Positions 34,901-43,096 are shown, numbered from the stretch's first letter. The stretch: DNA of 64,000 nucleotides from Massilia sp. Root418 (GCF_001425265.1 NZ_LMEC01000025.1:186305-250304), one strand, 5' to 3'. Notes: generated by a model not told the origin, from the sequence alone. Program-made: numbers and translations.

Positions 34901-35355
34901 TGGCCGAGCGCCAGATCCTGGTGGCGGCGCAGCAGATGGAGCGCCTGCACCTGCACAACTTCATCGGTCCATGGGTGCTCGGCACGCTGGCCCTGTTCTC
35001 GCAGGACGCCGCGGTGCGCAAGCGCGCCCTGCTGCAAGGCGCCGCGCACCTCACGCGCGACTGCCTGGCGCACAACGCCTACCGCTTCCACCTGAGCGCC
35101 GCCGAAGTGTCGCTGCTTGACGGCGACACCGTGGCCGCCGAATTCTACGCCGGCCAGCTGGCCGCCTACGCCGCGCAGGAACCGTGCAGCTGGATCGAGC
35201 ACCACACCGCCCTGATCCACGCTTACGCCGAGTGGCTGCGCGCCCCGTCCGAAACCCTGCGCGCCCGCCTTGCACTGCTGCACGCGCAATCCGCGCAATA
35301 CGGCTACACCCATGCCGCACCGCGCCTGCACCTGGCGCTGCAAGCGCTGGCTTAA
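31951..35355 (+). CDS. XRE-type HTH / ATPase / TPR regulator
   Basis: A 1134-residue cytoplasmic protein. Residues about 25-85 are an XRE-like helix-turn-helix ('LRKTRGLSQEALADLC' and 'SIASIKRAETGK'). Residues about 140-220 resemble a shortened class III cyclase fold ('VAVFG'-like 'VSAVFGLPQAFRSDAERAMR') without a complete active site. An AAA_16-type ATPase follows with Walker A AMAGVGKS (residues 337-344) and Walker B 'QLVALEDVHWGD'. From about residue 650 to the end are TPR-like helices. It fits large signal-integrating regulators of the AfsR/MalT kind, but the DNA-binding part is N-terminal. Target genes unknown; the lectin gene upstream is a candidate only by position. Confidence 0.85.
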   Translation: MSLDLPSYQPAESPPPQDGRVLLDATLLKRLRKTRGLSQEALADLCFQQQLCVSIASIKRAETGKIVLYRTARHLAQVFGVALEELATELAGAAIPAAVDSALAPPAPSMPPPSAPAGGRPAISAAIGAAIAAVPDDVLRHVVMLDIELATPQTEGSAAVHELAYVVQQFGGRLAQVDGCRVSAVFGLPQAFRSDAERAMRCALELNRHLLTHGGRAMAMRLARWERGAAAAAAFAHPAPELRHESATHAAAGVIPFRLPLYVERKLLPLLGHRFLFEPDPADGPRHPGYLAFSKPAASDASQLPPLIGRYAETRQFKALVESVEESQCGHIIYLRAMAGVGKSRLAQEFADIARQHGMRCHRAEVQDLGADAGWRAPLEQLARSLLGLGSPLAQANAQAIADTVARLYLPPDSALFYHVLAGVALTPEQHALYSAMSPEVRDQGWTQALQTLLLRLAMTEPQLVALEDVHWGDPYLFEALGPLLALSREAPVLWVITSRVENDPLESALRQQLDDLGLSLFDLAPMSPREAAVLADQFSDVDPAYRARCVERAQGNPLFLTQLLASPGQHLPDSLRHLIQARLDGLPSEHAQALRMAAVLGHRFGLALLRAALGQPDYQPQAAGRDSLLRAVAGSGGDYCFVHDLVMHCIYDAIDPAQQRRLHLQAAEAWRGRDAVQCAHHLYRAADPGALEMMLSAIRAKLEQHQFEAALDLTAACNTADSTSFSSFPLALLRAHASAGMGHMGNARRYYQHAMMLAGRPQDKIEAVVGLAATLNVLEELEEEERLLDETVPLALEIGAEAALGKLLYLKGNIYFPRGNYNECRRLHEDAARYAQASDMRETQARALSGVGDSYYAQGRMRKAYELFEQCLAMCEQDRYVQIEASNRAALGSTRIYLGDAAGAVRDAQASAAIARKVGNRRAETFARMTAGWALVADGLLDQASEEVESGLELARSLGSSRFETFLMESQARITWLRGDRALAERQILVAAQQMERLHLHNFIGPWVLGTLALFSQDAAVRKRALLQGAAHLTRDCLAHNAYRFHLSAAEVSLLDGDTVAAEFYAGQLAAYAAQEPCSWIEHHTALIHAYAEWLRAPSETLRARLALLHAQSAQYGYTHAAPRLHLALQALA

Positions 35356-35426
35356 TCCTGTCTATACACTGTTGTCTACTTTACGCATCACTGCTTCGAT
35401 TCTCTGGAGATAAAAGTATACATCTT

Positions 35427-35436
35427 TGTCTAGACA
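35427..35436. promoter_or_regulatory. TGTCTAGACA palindrome, candidate BlaI operator
   Basis: A perfect 10-bp palindrome 36 bases before the BlaI-type gene, in an AT-rich gap that also holds GTCTATACAC- and GTCTAC-like half sites (about 35369-35388). Its place fits autoregulation by the BlaI-family repressor. Confidence 0.4.
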
Positions 35437-35471
35437 GACTAATCTACATCTAACGCGAACAAAGAACCGTC

Positions 35472-35849
35472 ATGAGCCAGCCGCTGCCCAAGCCCACCAC
35501 TGCCGAACTCGAACTGCTGCAAGCCCTCTGGCCGCTCGGCGCGGCCACCGTGAAGCAAGTGCACGAAGCCATGCTGGCGGAGCGCCCCGAGCTGGCCTAC
35601 GGCACCGTGCTGCGGCTGATGCAGATCATGCACGGCAAGGGCCTGCTGATCCGCGACGAGAGCCAGCGCTCGCACACCTACGCCCCCGCCCAGGCCAAGG
35701 ACGCGATGCAGACCAATCTGCTGCAGGACCTGCTGCAGCGCGCCTTCTCCGGCTCCGCCAAGGCGCTGATGCTGGCCGCACTGCGCAACGGCATCTCGAA
35801 GAAAGAGCGCGAAGAAATCGAACAGCTGCTGAAGGAGGACAAGCAATGA
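35472..35849 (+). CDS. BlaI/MecI/CopY-family repressor
   Basis: A 125-residue winged-helix repressor. The DNA-binding part (residues about 1-75) shows the family pattern 'ELELLQALWPLGAATVKQVH' and 'YGTVLRLMQIMHGKGLLIR'; the C-terminal helices (about 85-125) would dimerise and hold the protease site used for release. The stop codon overlaps the start of the M56 peptidase gene (ATGA), the standard arrangement of a repressor with its BlaR1-like sensor protease. Confidence 0.92.
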   Translation: MSQPLPKPTTAELELLQALWPLGAATVKQVHEAMLAERPELAYGTVLRLMQIMHGKGLLIRDESQRSHTYAPAQAKDAMQTNLLQDLLQRAFSGSAKALMLAALRNGISKKEREEIEQLLKEDKQ

Positions 35850-37120
35850 GCGCCGCCATCAACGCCCTCGCCTGGACGCTGCTGCACTTCATCTGGCAAG
35901 GCGCGGTGATCGGCATGGGCGCCGCGCTCACACTGGCCCTGATGCGGCGCGCCACGCCCGGGCAGCGCTACATGGTGGCCTGCACCGCGCTGGCGCTGTG
36001 CCTGGGCTGGCCGGCGCTGGAACTGGCGCAGCGCCTGTCCGCCGCCGATGCCGGCGGGGCAGCGCTGCGGCTGCCCGGCCTCGTCGCAGCAGAAGGCATG
36101 GACGACGCCTCCCTGCTGCCCCAGCAGCTGCTGCAGGTGCTGCAGGTACTCGCTGCCCACGCCCGGACGCTGGTGGTCTTCTGGGCTGCCTGCGTAACGG
36201 CGCTCAGCCTGCGCGCCGCCGCCGGCATCCTCTGGATCAGCCGCAGCGCGCGCCACGGCGGCACGGACACCGCTTGGCAGGAGCGCCTGTCGCAACTGGC
36301 GCGGCGTTTCGGCATCCGCCGCGCGGTGCGCCTGCGCGTGACGGCATCGCTGGCCAGTCCCGTCACGGCGGGCTGGTGGCGCCCGGTGGTGCTGGTGCCT
36401 GCGGCGCTGCTGGCGCGCATGCCGCCCGAGCTGCTTGAAGCACTGCTGGCCCACGAACTGGCGCACGTGCGCCGCCACGACTACCTGATCAACCTGCTGC
36501 AGAACGCCGTCGAGACGCTGCTGTTCTTCCACCCTGCCGTGTGGTGGATTTCCAGCCGCATCCGCACCGAACGCGAACTGATCGCAGACCACATTGCAGC
36601 AAGCACGCTAGGCGAACCGCGGCGTCTGGCGCTTGCTCTTTCCGAACTGGAGCGGCTCCAGTTCTCAACCCAGCACCTGGCTATCGCAGCCAACGGAGGA
36701 GATCTAATGGTACGCATCAAACACCTGGTACAACCCCGAGCCCGCAGCACCGGCTGGAAAGCTGTTATTCCAGCCCTGGTCCTTGCCGCCGCCGGCATCG
36801 GCGTGCTGGCCAACGCCAGCGCCGGCAGCAAGGCTGCCCCGCAAGACACGCACGCCGTGATGGTGTTCGACCACTGCAAGAAGCCGGACTGGCCCGCAGG
36901 TTCGAAGGCAGCCAAGGAACAGGGCACGGTCACGCTGGAATTCGGCGTGAGCGCCGACGGCAAGGTTACCGGCTCGTCCGTGAAAAAATCCAGCGGCTAC
37001 GCCGCGCTGGACGAAGCGGCCCGTGAAGGCCTGAAGCAGTGCGCCTTCAAGCCCGCCATCAAAGGCGGCAAGCCGATCTCCTCGAACATGCAGATGCAGT
37101 ACGTCTGGGTGCCCGACTAA
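35846..37120 (+). CDS. M56 BlaR1-like sensor metallopeptidase with C-terminal TonB-like domain
   Basis: A 424-residue inner-membrane protein. Several membrane segments flank a cytoplasmic zinc peptidase with HELAHVRRHD (about residues 200-209) and the downstream 'ERELIADH' glutamate. After the last membrane segment (about residue 310-328) the usual beta-lactam sensor domain is absent; instead the final 90 residues form a TonB C-terminal-like domain ('GTVTLEFGVSADGKVTGSSV' and 'LKQCAFKPAIKGGKP'). It probably cleaves the BlaI-type repressor on a signal from the periplasm. GAAGGAGG precedes the ATG at 35846. Confidence 0.9.
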   Translation: MSAAINALAWTLLHFIWQGAVIGMGAALTLALMRRATPGQRYMVACTALALCLGWPALELAQRLSAADAGGAALRLPGLVAAEGMDDASLLPQQLLQVLQVLAAHARTLVVFWAACVTALSLRAAAGILWISRSARHGGTDTAWQERLSQLARRFGIRRAVRLRVTASLASPVTAGWWRPVVLVPAALLARMPPELLEALLAHELAHVRRHDYLINLLQNAVETLLFFHPAVWWISSRIRTERELIADHIAASTLGEPRRLALALSELERLQFSTQHLAIAANGGDLMVRIKHLVQPRARSTGWKAVIPALVLAAAGIGVLANASAGSKAAPQDTHAVMVFDHCKKPDWPAGSKAAKEQGTVTLEFGVSADGKVTGSSVKKSSGYAALDEAAREGLKQCAFKPAIKGGKPISSNMQMQYVWVPD

Positions 37121-37404
37121 GGAAACGCGGCAAATTTTTTTATAGGCGGCTGAGGCTTTCGCGCCGCATGCCATAAATCGTACTCAGCCTGAACAGCCAA
37201 CCACATGCGAGCGGTGCTAATGCCCGCTCGCTCCAACCTGACTGCAAGGTCGGGGCTGATCGGCGCCCGTCCATGCATGATGCGCGACAGCGTTTCCCGC
37301 GCAATGCCGAGGCGGCGAGCGAACTCCGTGCACGTCATATCGAGCGCAGGCAGTACATCACGCAACAAGACGCTTCCCGGATGCGGGGGATTATGGAGGG
37401 GCAT
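37117..37404 (-). CDS. higA: HigA-family antitoxin
   Basis: A 95-residue XRE-type DNA-binding antitoxin. 'HPGSVLLRDVLPALDMTCTE' followed by 'FARRLGIARETLSRIMHGRA' is the HigA/VapI signature. It neutralises the HigB ribonuclease encoded just upstream (13-base gap) and represses the pair. The start is the ATG at 37404. The gene ends overlapping the convergent M56 gene by 4 bases. Confidence 0.94.
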   Translation of the reverse strand: MPLHNPPHPGSVLLRDVLPALDMTCTEFARRLGIARETLSRIMHGRAPISPDLAVRLERAGISTARMWLAVQAEYDLWHAARKPQPPIKKFAAFP

Positions 37405-37417
37405 AATATTTCCGCCT

Positions 37418-37696
37418 TCAGTGATAGTCCAAATAATCCAGAATCTCAACGCCTGCGCTAGTGAACTGAAATACCAAGCGCCAGTTTCCGCTAACAGTAA
37501 GTGACCAATGGCCTCGATACCTGCCCTGCAAGCGATGCAAGCGCCAACCAGGCAGACCTAGTTCATCAACTGCAACTGCCCGATCCAGAAAGAGCAACAT
37601 GCCTCCCAGGCGAGCCGCGTGGGCAGGGTTAATGCCACTGGTTGAGCCGGTCTCAAAAAAACGCTTCAGCCCTTTATGCCTGAAACTGATTATCAC
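37418..37696 (-). CDS. higB: HigB-family toxin
   Basis: A 92-residue RelE-superfamily mRNA interferase that cleaves mRNA on the ribosome. The family opening 'FRHKGLKRFFETGSTSGI' and the core 'WRLHRLQGRYRGHWSLTV' are intact, and the end 'DYLDYH' is typical. It starts at a GTG (37696). The toxin gene precedes the antitoxin gene, as is usual for higBA. All conserved parts are present, so the toxin looks functional. Confidence 0.94.
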   Translation of the reverse strand: MIISFRHKGLKRFFETGSTSGINPAHAARLGGMLLFLDRAVAVDELGLPGWRLHRLQGRYRGHWSLTVSGNWRLVFQFTSAGVEILDYLDYH

Positions 37697-37716
37697 ATGT
37701 ATTGTGATGTATCACA
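37692..37716. promoter_or_regulatory. Three-half-site operator of higBA
   Basis: ATCACA (37692-37697), 5 bases, TGTGAT (37703-37708), 2 bases, ATCACA (37711-37716) form two overlapping inverted repeats covering the higB start. Such sites are typical for HigA autorepression and would let two dimers bind side by side. Confidence 0.6.
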
Positions 37717-37781
37717 TCACACTCCGCAAAAAAGCAAAGCACTACTGTGTCGCGACAATCAGCTTCTCATGTTGAGGCCTA

Positions 37782-39290
37782 TCAAGACAACTTGGCGAGC
37801 ACGGCGACCAGTCCGGCGATATCCCGGCCGTCGTCCTTGCGCAGCACTTGTTCGGTCATGCTGCGTACCTCGAAGCCGTGGGCTTGCGCCAGCGCTTCCA
37901 GGTAGGACCGGGAGTGGGCGTAGCGGCCGGTGGGGCGCAGGCCGTAGTCGCCCGACTGCTGCGCTTCCACCGTGAAGGCGAAGGCGCCGCCCGCCGCCAG
38001 AACGCGGCGCGCGGCGCGGAACACGGGCTGCAAGTCGCCGAAGTAGACCAGCACGTCGGCCGCCAGCAGCAACCCGCACGGCGCTTCGCGCGCCTGCAGG
38101 TACTCGACGACGTCTGCGCAGGCCAGTTCGTCGTACAGCGCGCGGCGGCGGGCCTGCTCCAGCATCTGCGGCGACAGGTCGACACCCGCCAGGGTGCGCG
38201 CATAGGGCCGCAGCAGCGGGCCGCACAGGCCGGTGCCGCAGCCCAGGTCCAGCACATCGGTTTTTGCCGCCAGCGCACCCAGTTCGTCCAGCGCAGCCAG
38301 CAGCAGTTGCGGCGCGCGATATTGCAGCACGTTCTGCAGGTGGTTGTCGAAGTCATCGGCGTACTGGTCGAACAGCGCGGCGACGTACTGCGGCGGCGGC
38401 ATGGCTGGCGCCTCCGCCTCGCCCAGCGCGGCCAGCTGGTAGGCCACCGAAGCGGCATCGGCGCCGCAGGCCTGCGCGTCGCGGTAGGCGGCGGCCGCCT
38501 CGCCCGGGCGTTCCAGCGCGCGCAAGGCGTTGGCGCGGTGCAGGTGGGCTTGCGCGCTGTCCGGCTGCAGGGCCAGCGCGTGCTGGTGGCAGTCCAGCGC
38601 CCCCTGGTAATCACCGCTGCGCTGCATCAGCGTGCCGTAGCTGGTCCACGCCTCGGCATAGGAGGGCCTGGCCTCGATCGCGTTGCGGTAAGCCTCGGCG
38701 GCTTCATCGCTGCGGCCCAGGCTTTGCAGCGTGACGGCGGCGCCGCAGTAGGACTCGGCCAGATTCGGATTGAGCGTGAGCGAGCGGCCGAAACTCTCCA
38801 GCGCCTCGGCGCGCCGCCCCAGCAGATGCAGTGCGATGCCTCGGTTGGCCAGCGCCTCGGGGTAGGCGGGCTGCTGCGCCAATGCCGCGTCGTAGCTGGC
38901 CAGCGCGTCGTCCAGGCGCCCCAGCTTGCGCAGGGCATTGCCGCGATTGGCCAGCGCCATGGGGTAGGCCGGCTGCAAGGCCAGCGCGCGCTCGTAGCTC
39001 GCCAGTGCGTCGGCCTGCCGCCCGGCGTCCTGCAGCGCCGCGCCCAGATTACAGTGGGCGATGGCCTTGCCCGCGTCGAGCGCGATGGCGCGGGCTATCA
39101 GTTCCACCGCCGCTTCCGGCGCCCCACCCTGCCGCGCCAGCACGCCCATCAGGTGCAGCGCATCGAAATTGTCCGGCTCGCGGCGCAGCACTTCGGCGTA
39201 CAACGCCTCGGCCTGCGACAGGTCGCCGCGCTGGTGCAGCGCCACAGCTCGCTGCAGTAATTGGCTGGTGTGTTGGCTTGGTGACGGCAT
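37782..39290 (-). CDS. TPR protein with C-terminal SAM methyltransferase
   Basis: A 502-residue cytoplasmic protein. Residues about 8-290 hold eight TPR units with canonical 'ALANRGNALRKLGRLDDALA'-type repeats. Residues about 310-500 are a class I methyltransferase with the SAM motif 'VLDLGCGTGLCGPLL', acidic 'AGVDLSPQML' and 'AADVLVYFGDL'. A related pair of domains occurs in many proteobacteria; the substrate is unknown, and protein methylation is a fair guess given the TPR part. It is alone on its strand between higB and the SDR-DoxX gene. Confidence 0.9.
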   Translation of the reverse strand: MPSPSQHTSQLLQRAVALHQRGDLSQAEALYAEVLRREPDNFDALHLMGVLARQGGAPEAAVELIARAIALDAGKAIAHCNLGAALQDAGRQADALASYERALALQPAYPMALANRGNALRKLGRLDDALASYDAALAQQPAYPEALANRGIALHLLGRRAEALESFGRSLTLNPNLAESYCGAAVTLQSLGRSDEAAEAYRNAIEARPSYAEAWTSYGTLMQRSGDYQGALDCHQHALALQPDSAQAHLHRANALRALERPGEAAAAYRDAQACGADAASVAYQLAALGEAEAPAMPPPQYVAALFDQYADDFDNHLQNVLQYRAPQLLLAALDELGALAAKTDVLDLGCGTGLCGPLLRPYARTLAGVDLSPQMLEQARRRALYDELACADVVEYLQAREAPCGLLLAADVLVYFGDLQPVFRAARRVLAAGGAFAFTVEAQQSGDYGLRPTGRYAHSRSYLEALAQAHGFEVRSMTEQVLRKDDGRDIAGLVAVLAKLS

Positions 39291-39398
39291 GGCGGCTTTG
39301 GAACGGACGAAAACAGCACCTTACCAGAACGATCGCCCTGTTGACTTTGCGGCAGCCCGATTCTATTATTTCTGTAACGACAGAAATTTAGGAAAATT

Positions 39399-40805
39399 AT
39401 GCGCATCCTGGTGCTCGGTGCTACTGGCCTGATCGGCCGCCACCTCCTTGCCGCCCTGCGTGCGGCGGGCCACGAGGCCATCGGTGCCAGCCGCCGCGCG
39501 CCCAAGTGGGCGGCAGCCCCAGGCACCGACGGCGGCCCGGCATGGCGCGAACTGGATTTCGGCGCGCTGACCGGCGCGGACGCCTGGCTGCCGCACCTGG
39601 ACGGCATCGACGCGGTGGTGAACTGCGTCGGCATCCTGCGCGAGCGCAGTCCGGGCGACTATGAGCGCCTGCACCACCAAGCACCTGCCGCGCTGTTCGC
39701 CGCCTGCGCGCGCACCGGCATCAGGCCAGGGATCCGCGTCATCCATTTCTCGGCACTGGGCAGCACCGGCGATGCGCCGACCGCCTACTGGCGCAGCAAG
39801 GCAGCCGGGGAGCAGGCGCTGGCGCGGCACCCGGCATTGGACGCCACCATCGTGCGGCCTTCGCTGGTGTACGGCGCGGACGGCGCCAGCAGCAAGCTGT
39901 TCCTGGCGCTTGCCACGCTGCCCGCCGTCGCCCTCCCCGCGGCACACAGCTCGCGCGTGCAGCCGGTCCATATCGACGACCTGTGCGCGGCAGTGCTTGC
40001 CCTGCTGGAGCGGCCCGCCTCTGCGCCGCCGGTTCCCGAGCTGGCTGCGGTCGGCCCGTGCGCCATGAGCCTGGCCGCCTACCTGGCGTGCCTGGGCGGC
40101 GGCTTGGCCGCTGCCGCAACCGCGCCGAACGCGCAGCGTATGCAGCGCGTGCCGAGCATGTCAAGCGTGCCACGTGTGCCATGTGTGCCCAGTTCGCCCA
40201 GTACACCCTGCATGCCCTGTGTGCTCGATGTGCCCATGCCGCTGGCCCTGCTGGCCGCACGCGTGGCCGCGCTGCATCCCGCCAGCGCCGTGACGCCCGA
40301 TACGCTGACCATGCTGGCCGCCAGCGCCAACGGCGGCAACACCGCCGGTCCCGAAGCCATGCGCGCGCTGCTGGACGGCCGCCCGCTGCGCGAGCCCGCC
40401 GGCTTTGCCACATCCGGGCAAAAGCCCGTTGCCGTGCTGGCCTGGGCCATGCCGCTGGCGGCCATGGTGATGGCTGCGCTGTGGCTGTGGACCGCCTATG
40501 TCTCCTGGTTCGCCTGGCCGCACACGGACAGCATCGCCTGGCTCACCGCCTGCGGCATCCCCGCCGCCTGGGGCGAGGCCACGCTGGCCGCAGCCAGCCT
40601 GCTCGACGCCGCCATCGGCTGCGCCCTGCTGCTGCGCCGGCGCCGCTGGCTATGGCCGCTGCAGGCGGCACTGGTGGGCGGCTACACGGTAGCCATGAGC
40701 TTCTGCCTGCCCGGATTCTGGCTGCATCCCTTCGGCCCCCTGAGCAAAAACCTGCCCATCCTGGTGCTGCTGCTGGCGATGTGGCGCCTCGAACAAAGAC
40801 AGTAG
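39399..40805 (+). CDS. NAD-binding SDR fused to a DoxX-like membrane domain
   Basis: A 468-residue protein. The N-terminus (residues 1-230) is an extended SDR/NmrA-like domain with 'ILVLGATGLIGRHLL' and 'YWRSKAAGE' at the catalytic place (Tyr and Lys). The C-terminal 150 residues contain four membrane helices of DoxX-like type. The linker (about residues 245-275) is a proline/cysteine/valine repeat (SVPRVPCVPSSPSTPCMP) coded by irregular repeats at about 40130-40230. The fusion is known in several proteobacteria, next to DUF2269 as here; the role is unknown. AGGAAAATT precedes the ATG. Confidence 0.85.
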   Translation: MRILVLGATGLIGRHLLAALRAAGHEAIGASRRAPKWAAAPGTDGGPAWRELDFGALTGADAWLPHLDGIDAVVNCVGILRERSPGDYERLHHQAPAALFAACARTGIRPGIRVIHFSALGSTGDAPTAYWRSKAAGEQALARHPALDATIVRPSLVYGADGASSKLFLALATLPAVALPAAHSSRVQPVHIDDLCAAVLALLERPASAPPVPELAAVGPCAMSLAAYLACLGGGLAAAATAPNAQRMQRVPSMSSVPRVPCVPSSPSTPCMPCVLDVPMPLALLAARVAALHPASAVTPDTLTMLAASANGGNTAGPEAMRALLDGRPLREPAGFATSGQKPVAVLAWAMPLAAMVMAALWLWTAYVSWFAWPHTDSIAWLTACGIPAAWGEATLAAASLLDAAIGCALLLRRRRWLWPLQAALVGGYTVAMSFCLPGFWLHPFGPLSKNLPILVLLLAMWRLEQRQ

Positions 40806-40817
40806 AAGGAACATCAT

Positions 40818-41282
40818 ATGGAATACCTGGCAATCAAATGGCTGCACATCCTGTCCGCCACGCTGATGTTCGGCACCGGCTTCGGCACCGCTTTCTACAT
40901 GTTCGCGGCCAACCGCAGCGGCAACGTGCAGGTGATCTCCGTGGTGACGCGCTGGGTAGCGCGCGCGGACTGGTGGTTCACCACGCCGTCCGTCATCATC
41001 CAGCCCCTGTCCGGCTTCTGGATGATCCACCTGGCCGGCTATCCGCTCACGTCATCCTGGATCATGTGGTCGCTGGCGCTGTACGCGCTGGCGGGCGCCT
41101 GCTGGCTGCCGGTGGTGTGGCTGCAGCTGAAGATGCGCGACATGGCAGCCCACGCCGCAGCGGCGGGCGAGGCGCTGCCCGCGCGCTACTGGCGCTACGA
41201 AAAGTGGTGGACCGCGCTCGGTTTCCCCGCGTTCGGCGGCCTGCTGGTGGTGTACTGGCTGATGGTGCACAAGCCACTGTAG
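40818..41282 (+). CDS. DUF2269 membrane protein
   Basis: A 154-residue inner-membrane protein with four predicted helices and the family opening 'YLAIKWLHILSATLMFGTGF'. The histidine in 'LHIL' and the aromatic 'ARADWWFTTPSVIIQPLSG' are conserved in the family, some members of which may bind heme. It follows the SDR-DoxX gene after 12 bases with an AGAAGGA ribosome site, so they form an operon. Function unknown. Confidence 0.9.
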   Translation: MEYLAIKWLHILSATLMFGTGFGTAFYMFAANRSGNVQVISVVTRWVARADWWFTTPSVIIQPLSGFWMIHLAGYPLTSSWIMWSLALYALAGACWLPVVWLQLKMRDMAAHAAAAGEALPARYWRYEKWWTALGFPAFGGLLVVYWLMVHKPL

Positions 41283-41289
41283 TCCAGGC

Positions 41290-42936
41290 TCAGTTCTGCT
41301 CCGGACGCCATACCGCCACCAGCGCCTTCAGCTTGGTCCACAGCGGCAGGCGCTCGTCGGACAGCACGTCCAGGAAGTCCGACAGGCGCTTGGACTTGAT
41401 CATGGTGTAGGCCGTGAGCACCGTGGTCACCAGGAAAACCGCGCCGAAGATCCACAGCCGCCGGCCCATCGGCGCATCCGCCTCGGCCAGCAGGTTCATG
41501 CCGAGGAAGCCTGTGGTCACGGTGCCGATCAGCCCGAAAATGGTGACCACCGTCAGGCGTACCACCGTGTTGGCCTGGCGGCGCAAGCTGTCCGCCTCCA
41601 GGTAGCCGTTCATGTCCTCGACCCGCACCTTCACCTCTGCGTGCAGGCGCTCCAGCCCTAGTTGGGCCGCGCACATCTGGTACAGCGCGCGCACCAGCGT
41701 CTGCTCCGAAATATCCTTGAACCAGTATCGGTGCGTGAAGCGCAGGAAGCCTTCGAAAGAGGAGCGGATGCGGCGCTTGAAGCGGCGCACGCTGTTCGCG
41801 TCCACCACGCTCAGGCAGTTCAGCGCTTCGGCCAGCCGGTCCGAGAACATCAGCAGCGAAGACTTCTGCAGGTGCGCGATCAGGAACAGCAGGAAGTGCT
41901 GGTGGCGGAACTGCGCCAGCACGCCCCTGTCCCGGCAGCAGAAGAAGTCCGAACGGGCCGCGCCGACCACGATCAGCGACAGGCCGCTGCACAGGTAGCG
42001 CGTGTCCGGTGCGGCGCCGCTGCCGCCCCAGAAGCGGTCGTAGCACACCTGCCGCTCGAAGTCGTTCAGGTGCTCCTCCGAATAGGGCAGCGAACCGCGC
42101 CCCTGCCCCGTCACCAGGCCGAGGCGGATGAAGTCCTCGCGCGACAGGGCGCGCGGGTCCTCCAGCGACAGGTAGGCCATCACCGGCATGCGGTAGTACT
42201 CGATCTGCCGGTAGCGCAGCGCGCCCGGCTGGTCGCTCAAGTCGTACACCAGGGGCTCCAGCATGAACTGCCAATGCGCGGCGATGCGCGGGGCGCGCTT
42301 TTCGCAGACGTGCGACAGGAAGGCATCGCGCTGCTGCGCGTCGGAGCGCGACAGCACCCGGTCCCGTGCGTCCAGCCACTCCACGCTGTGCATGCAGTGC
42401 AGCGCCTTGCCCTCGCCGTCCCAGCCTGCCGGGTAGCCGCGCCCGAAACGGTACAGCAGCTCCTGCGCCGCTTCCAGCGCCAGGTCGTCCGCGCTCACTT
42501 CCAGGTTGAGCATCACCACGTCCACGTCGAAGAAGAAATACAGGTCGGTGTGGACGATGGACAGGGTAAGGGGTGCATCGCCTTCGCGCGCGGTGACGCG
42601 CACCTTGGCCACGTCGTGCCGGCGGAACACGCGCATGCCGGCGCCGGAGGTTTCGCCGCGTCCGCTGCGCGCCTCGCCGTACAGGAAGCGCTGCACATAA
42701 GGCAGGAAGGTGACGAACTCGTTGTAGTGGCGCTCATGGAAGTTGGCGGCGTCGCCGTCGAATTCATCGACCACTTCGCGCCACGGCGAGCCGCCGCCAG
42801 CATCGCCCAGACCGCGCAGCACTTCCCACGGACGCTGGTGGGTATGGTCGGCGCCGGTAGCCGGCATCAGGCGCAGAGGCCAGAGCAGCACCTGCCTCAA
42901 GTGATGAACATGGGTGCCCGCTGTGGTTTCCATCAT
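41290..42936 (-). CDS. CorA-like membrane protein with large N-terminal domain
   Basis: A 548-residue protein. The C-terminus has two membrane helices with the CorA-type gate motif 'GFLGMNLL' (about residue 480) and a long helix before it, the architecture of CorA/ZntB divalent-cation channels. The N-terminal cytoplasmic domain is much larger than in CorA and diverges ('MRVFRRHDVAKVRV', 'TDLYFFFDVDVVMLN'). Ion and direction unknown. The ATG at 42936 (or 42933) follows GGGAGG; an upstream ATG at 42948 lacks one. Confidence 0.82.
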   Translation of the reverse strand: MMETTAGTHVHHLRQVLLWPLRLMPATGADHTHQRPWEVLRGLGDAGGGSPWREVVDEFDGDAANFHERHYNEFVTFLPYVQRFLYGEARSGRGETSGAGMRVFRRHDVAKVRVTAREGDAPLTLSIVHTDLYFFFDVDVVMLNLEVSADDLALEAAQELLYRFGRGYPAGWDGEGKALHCMHSVEWLDARDRVLSRSDAQQRDAFLSHVCEKRAPRIAAHWQFMLEPLVYDLSDQPGALRYRQIEYYRMPVMAYLSLEDPRALSREDFIRLGLVTGQGRGSLPYSEEHLNDFERQVCYDRFWGGSGAAPDTRYLCSGLSLIVVGAARSDFFCCRDRGVLAQFRHQHFLLFLIAHLQKSSLLMFSDRLAEALNCLSVVDANSVRRFKRRIRSSFEGFLRFTHRYWFKDISEQTLVRALYQMCAAQLGLERLHAEVKVRVEDMNGYLEADSLRRQANTVVRLTVVTIFGLIGTVTTGFLGMNLLAEADAPMGRRLWIFGAVFLVTTVLTAYTMIKSKRLSDFLDVLSDERLPLWTKLKALVAVWRPEQN

Positions 42937-43096
42937 CCCGCCTCCCATCTTTTGTTTGAATCCATTCTAGCGGAAAGGCGATACCAAAGCCGGTATCGCT
43001 TGCCGAAAAAATGTGATTGGTGGCGCGCGCGTGGCGGGCATAAGCTGGCTGCGCATTGCTCGTGAATGCACCATAAAAAATCAGACGGAGACGCTT

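Noticed and set aside
32470..35343. 957-codon open frame on the minus strand
   Set aside because: It is antisense to the ATPase-TPR regulator; no ribosome site or recognisable domain.
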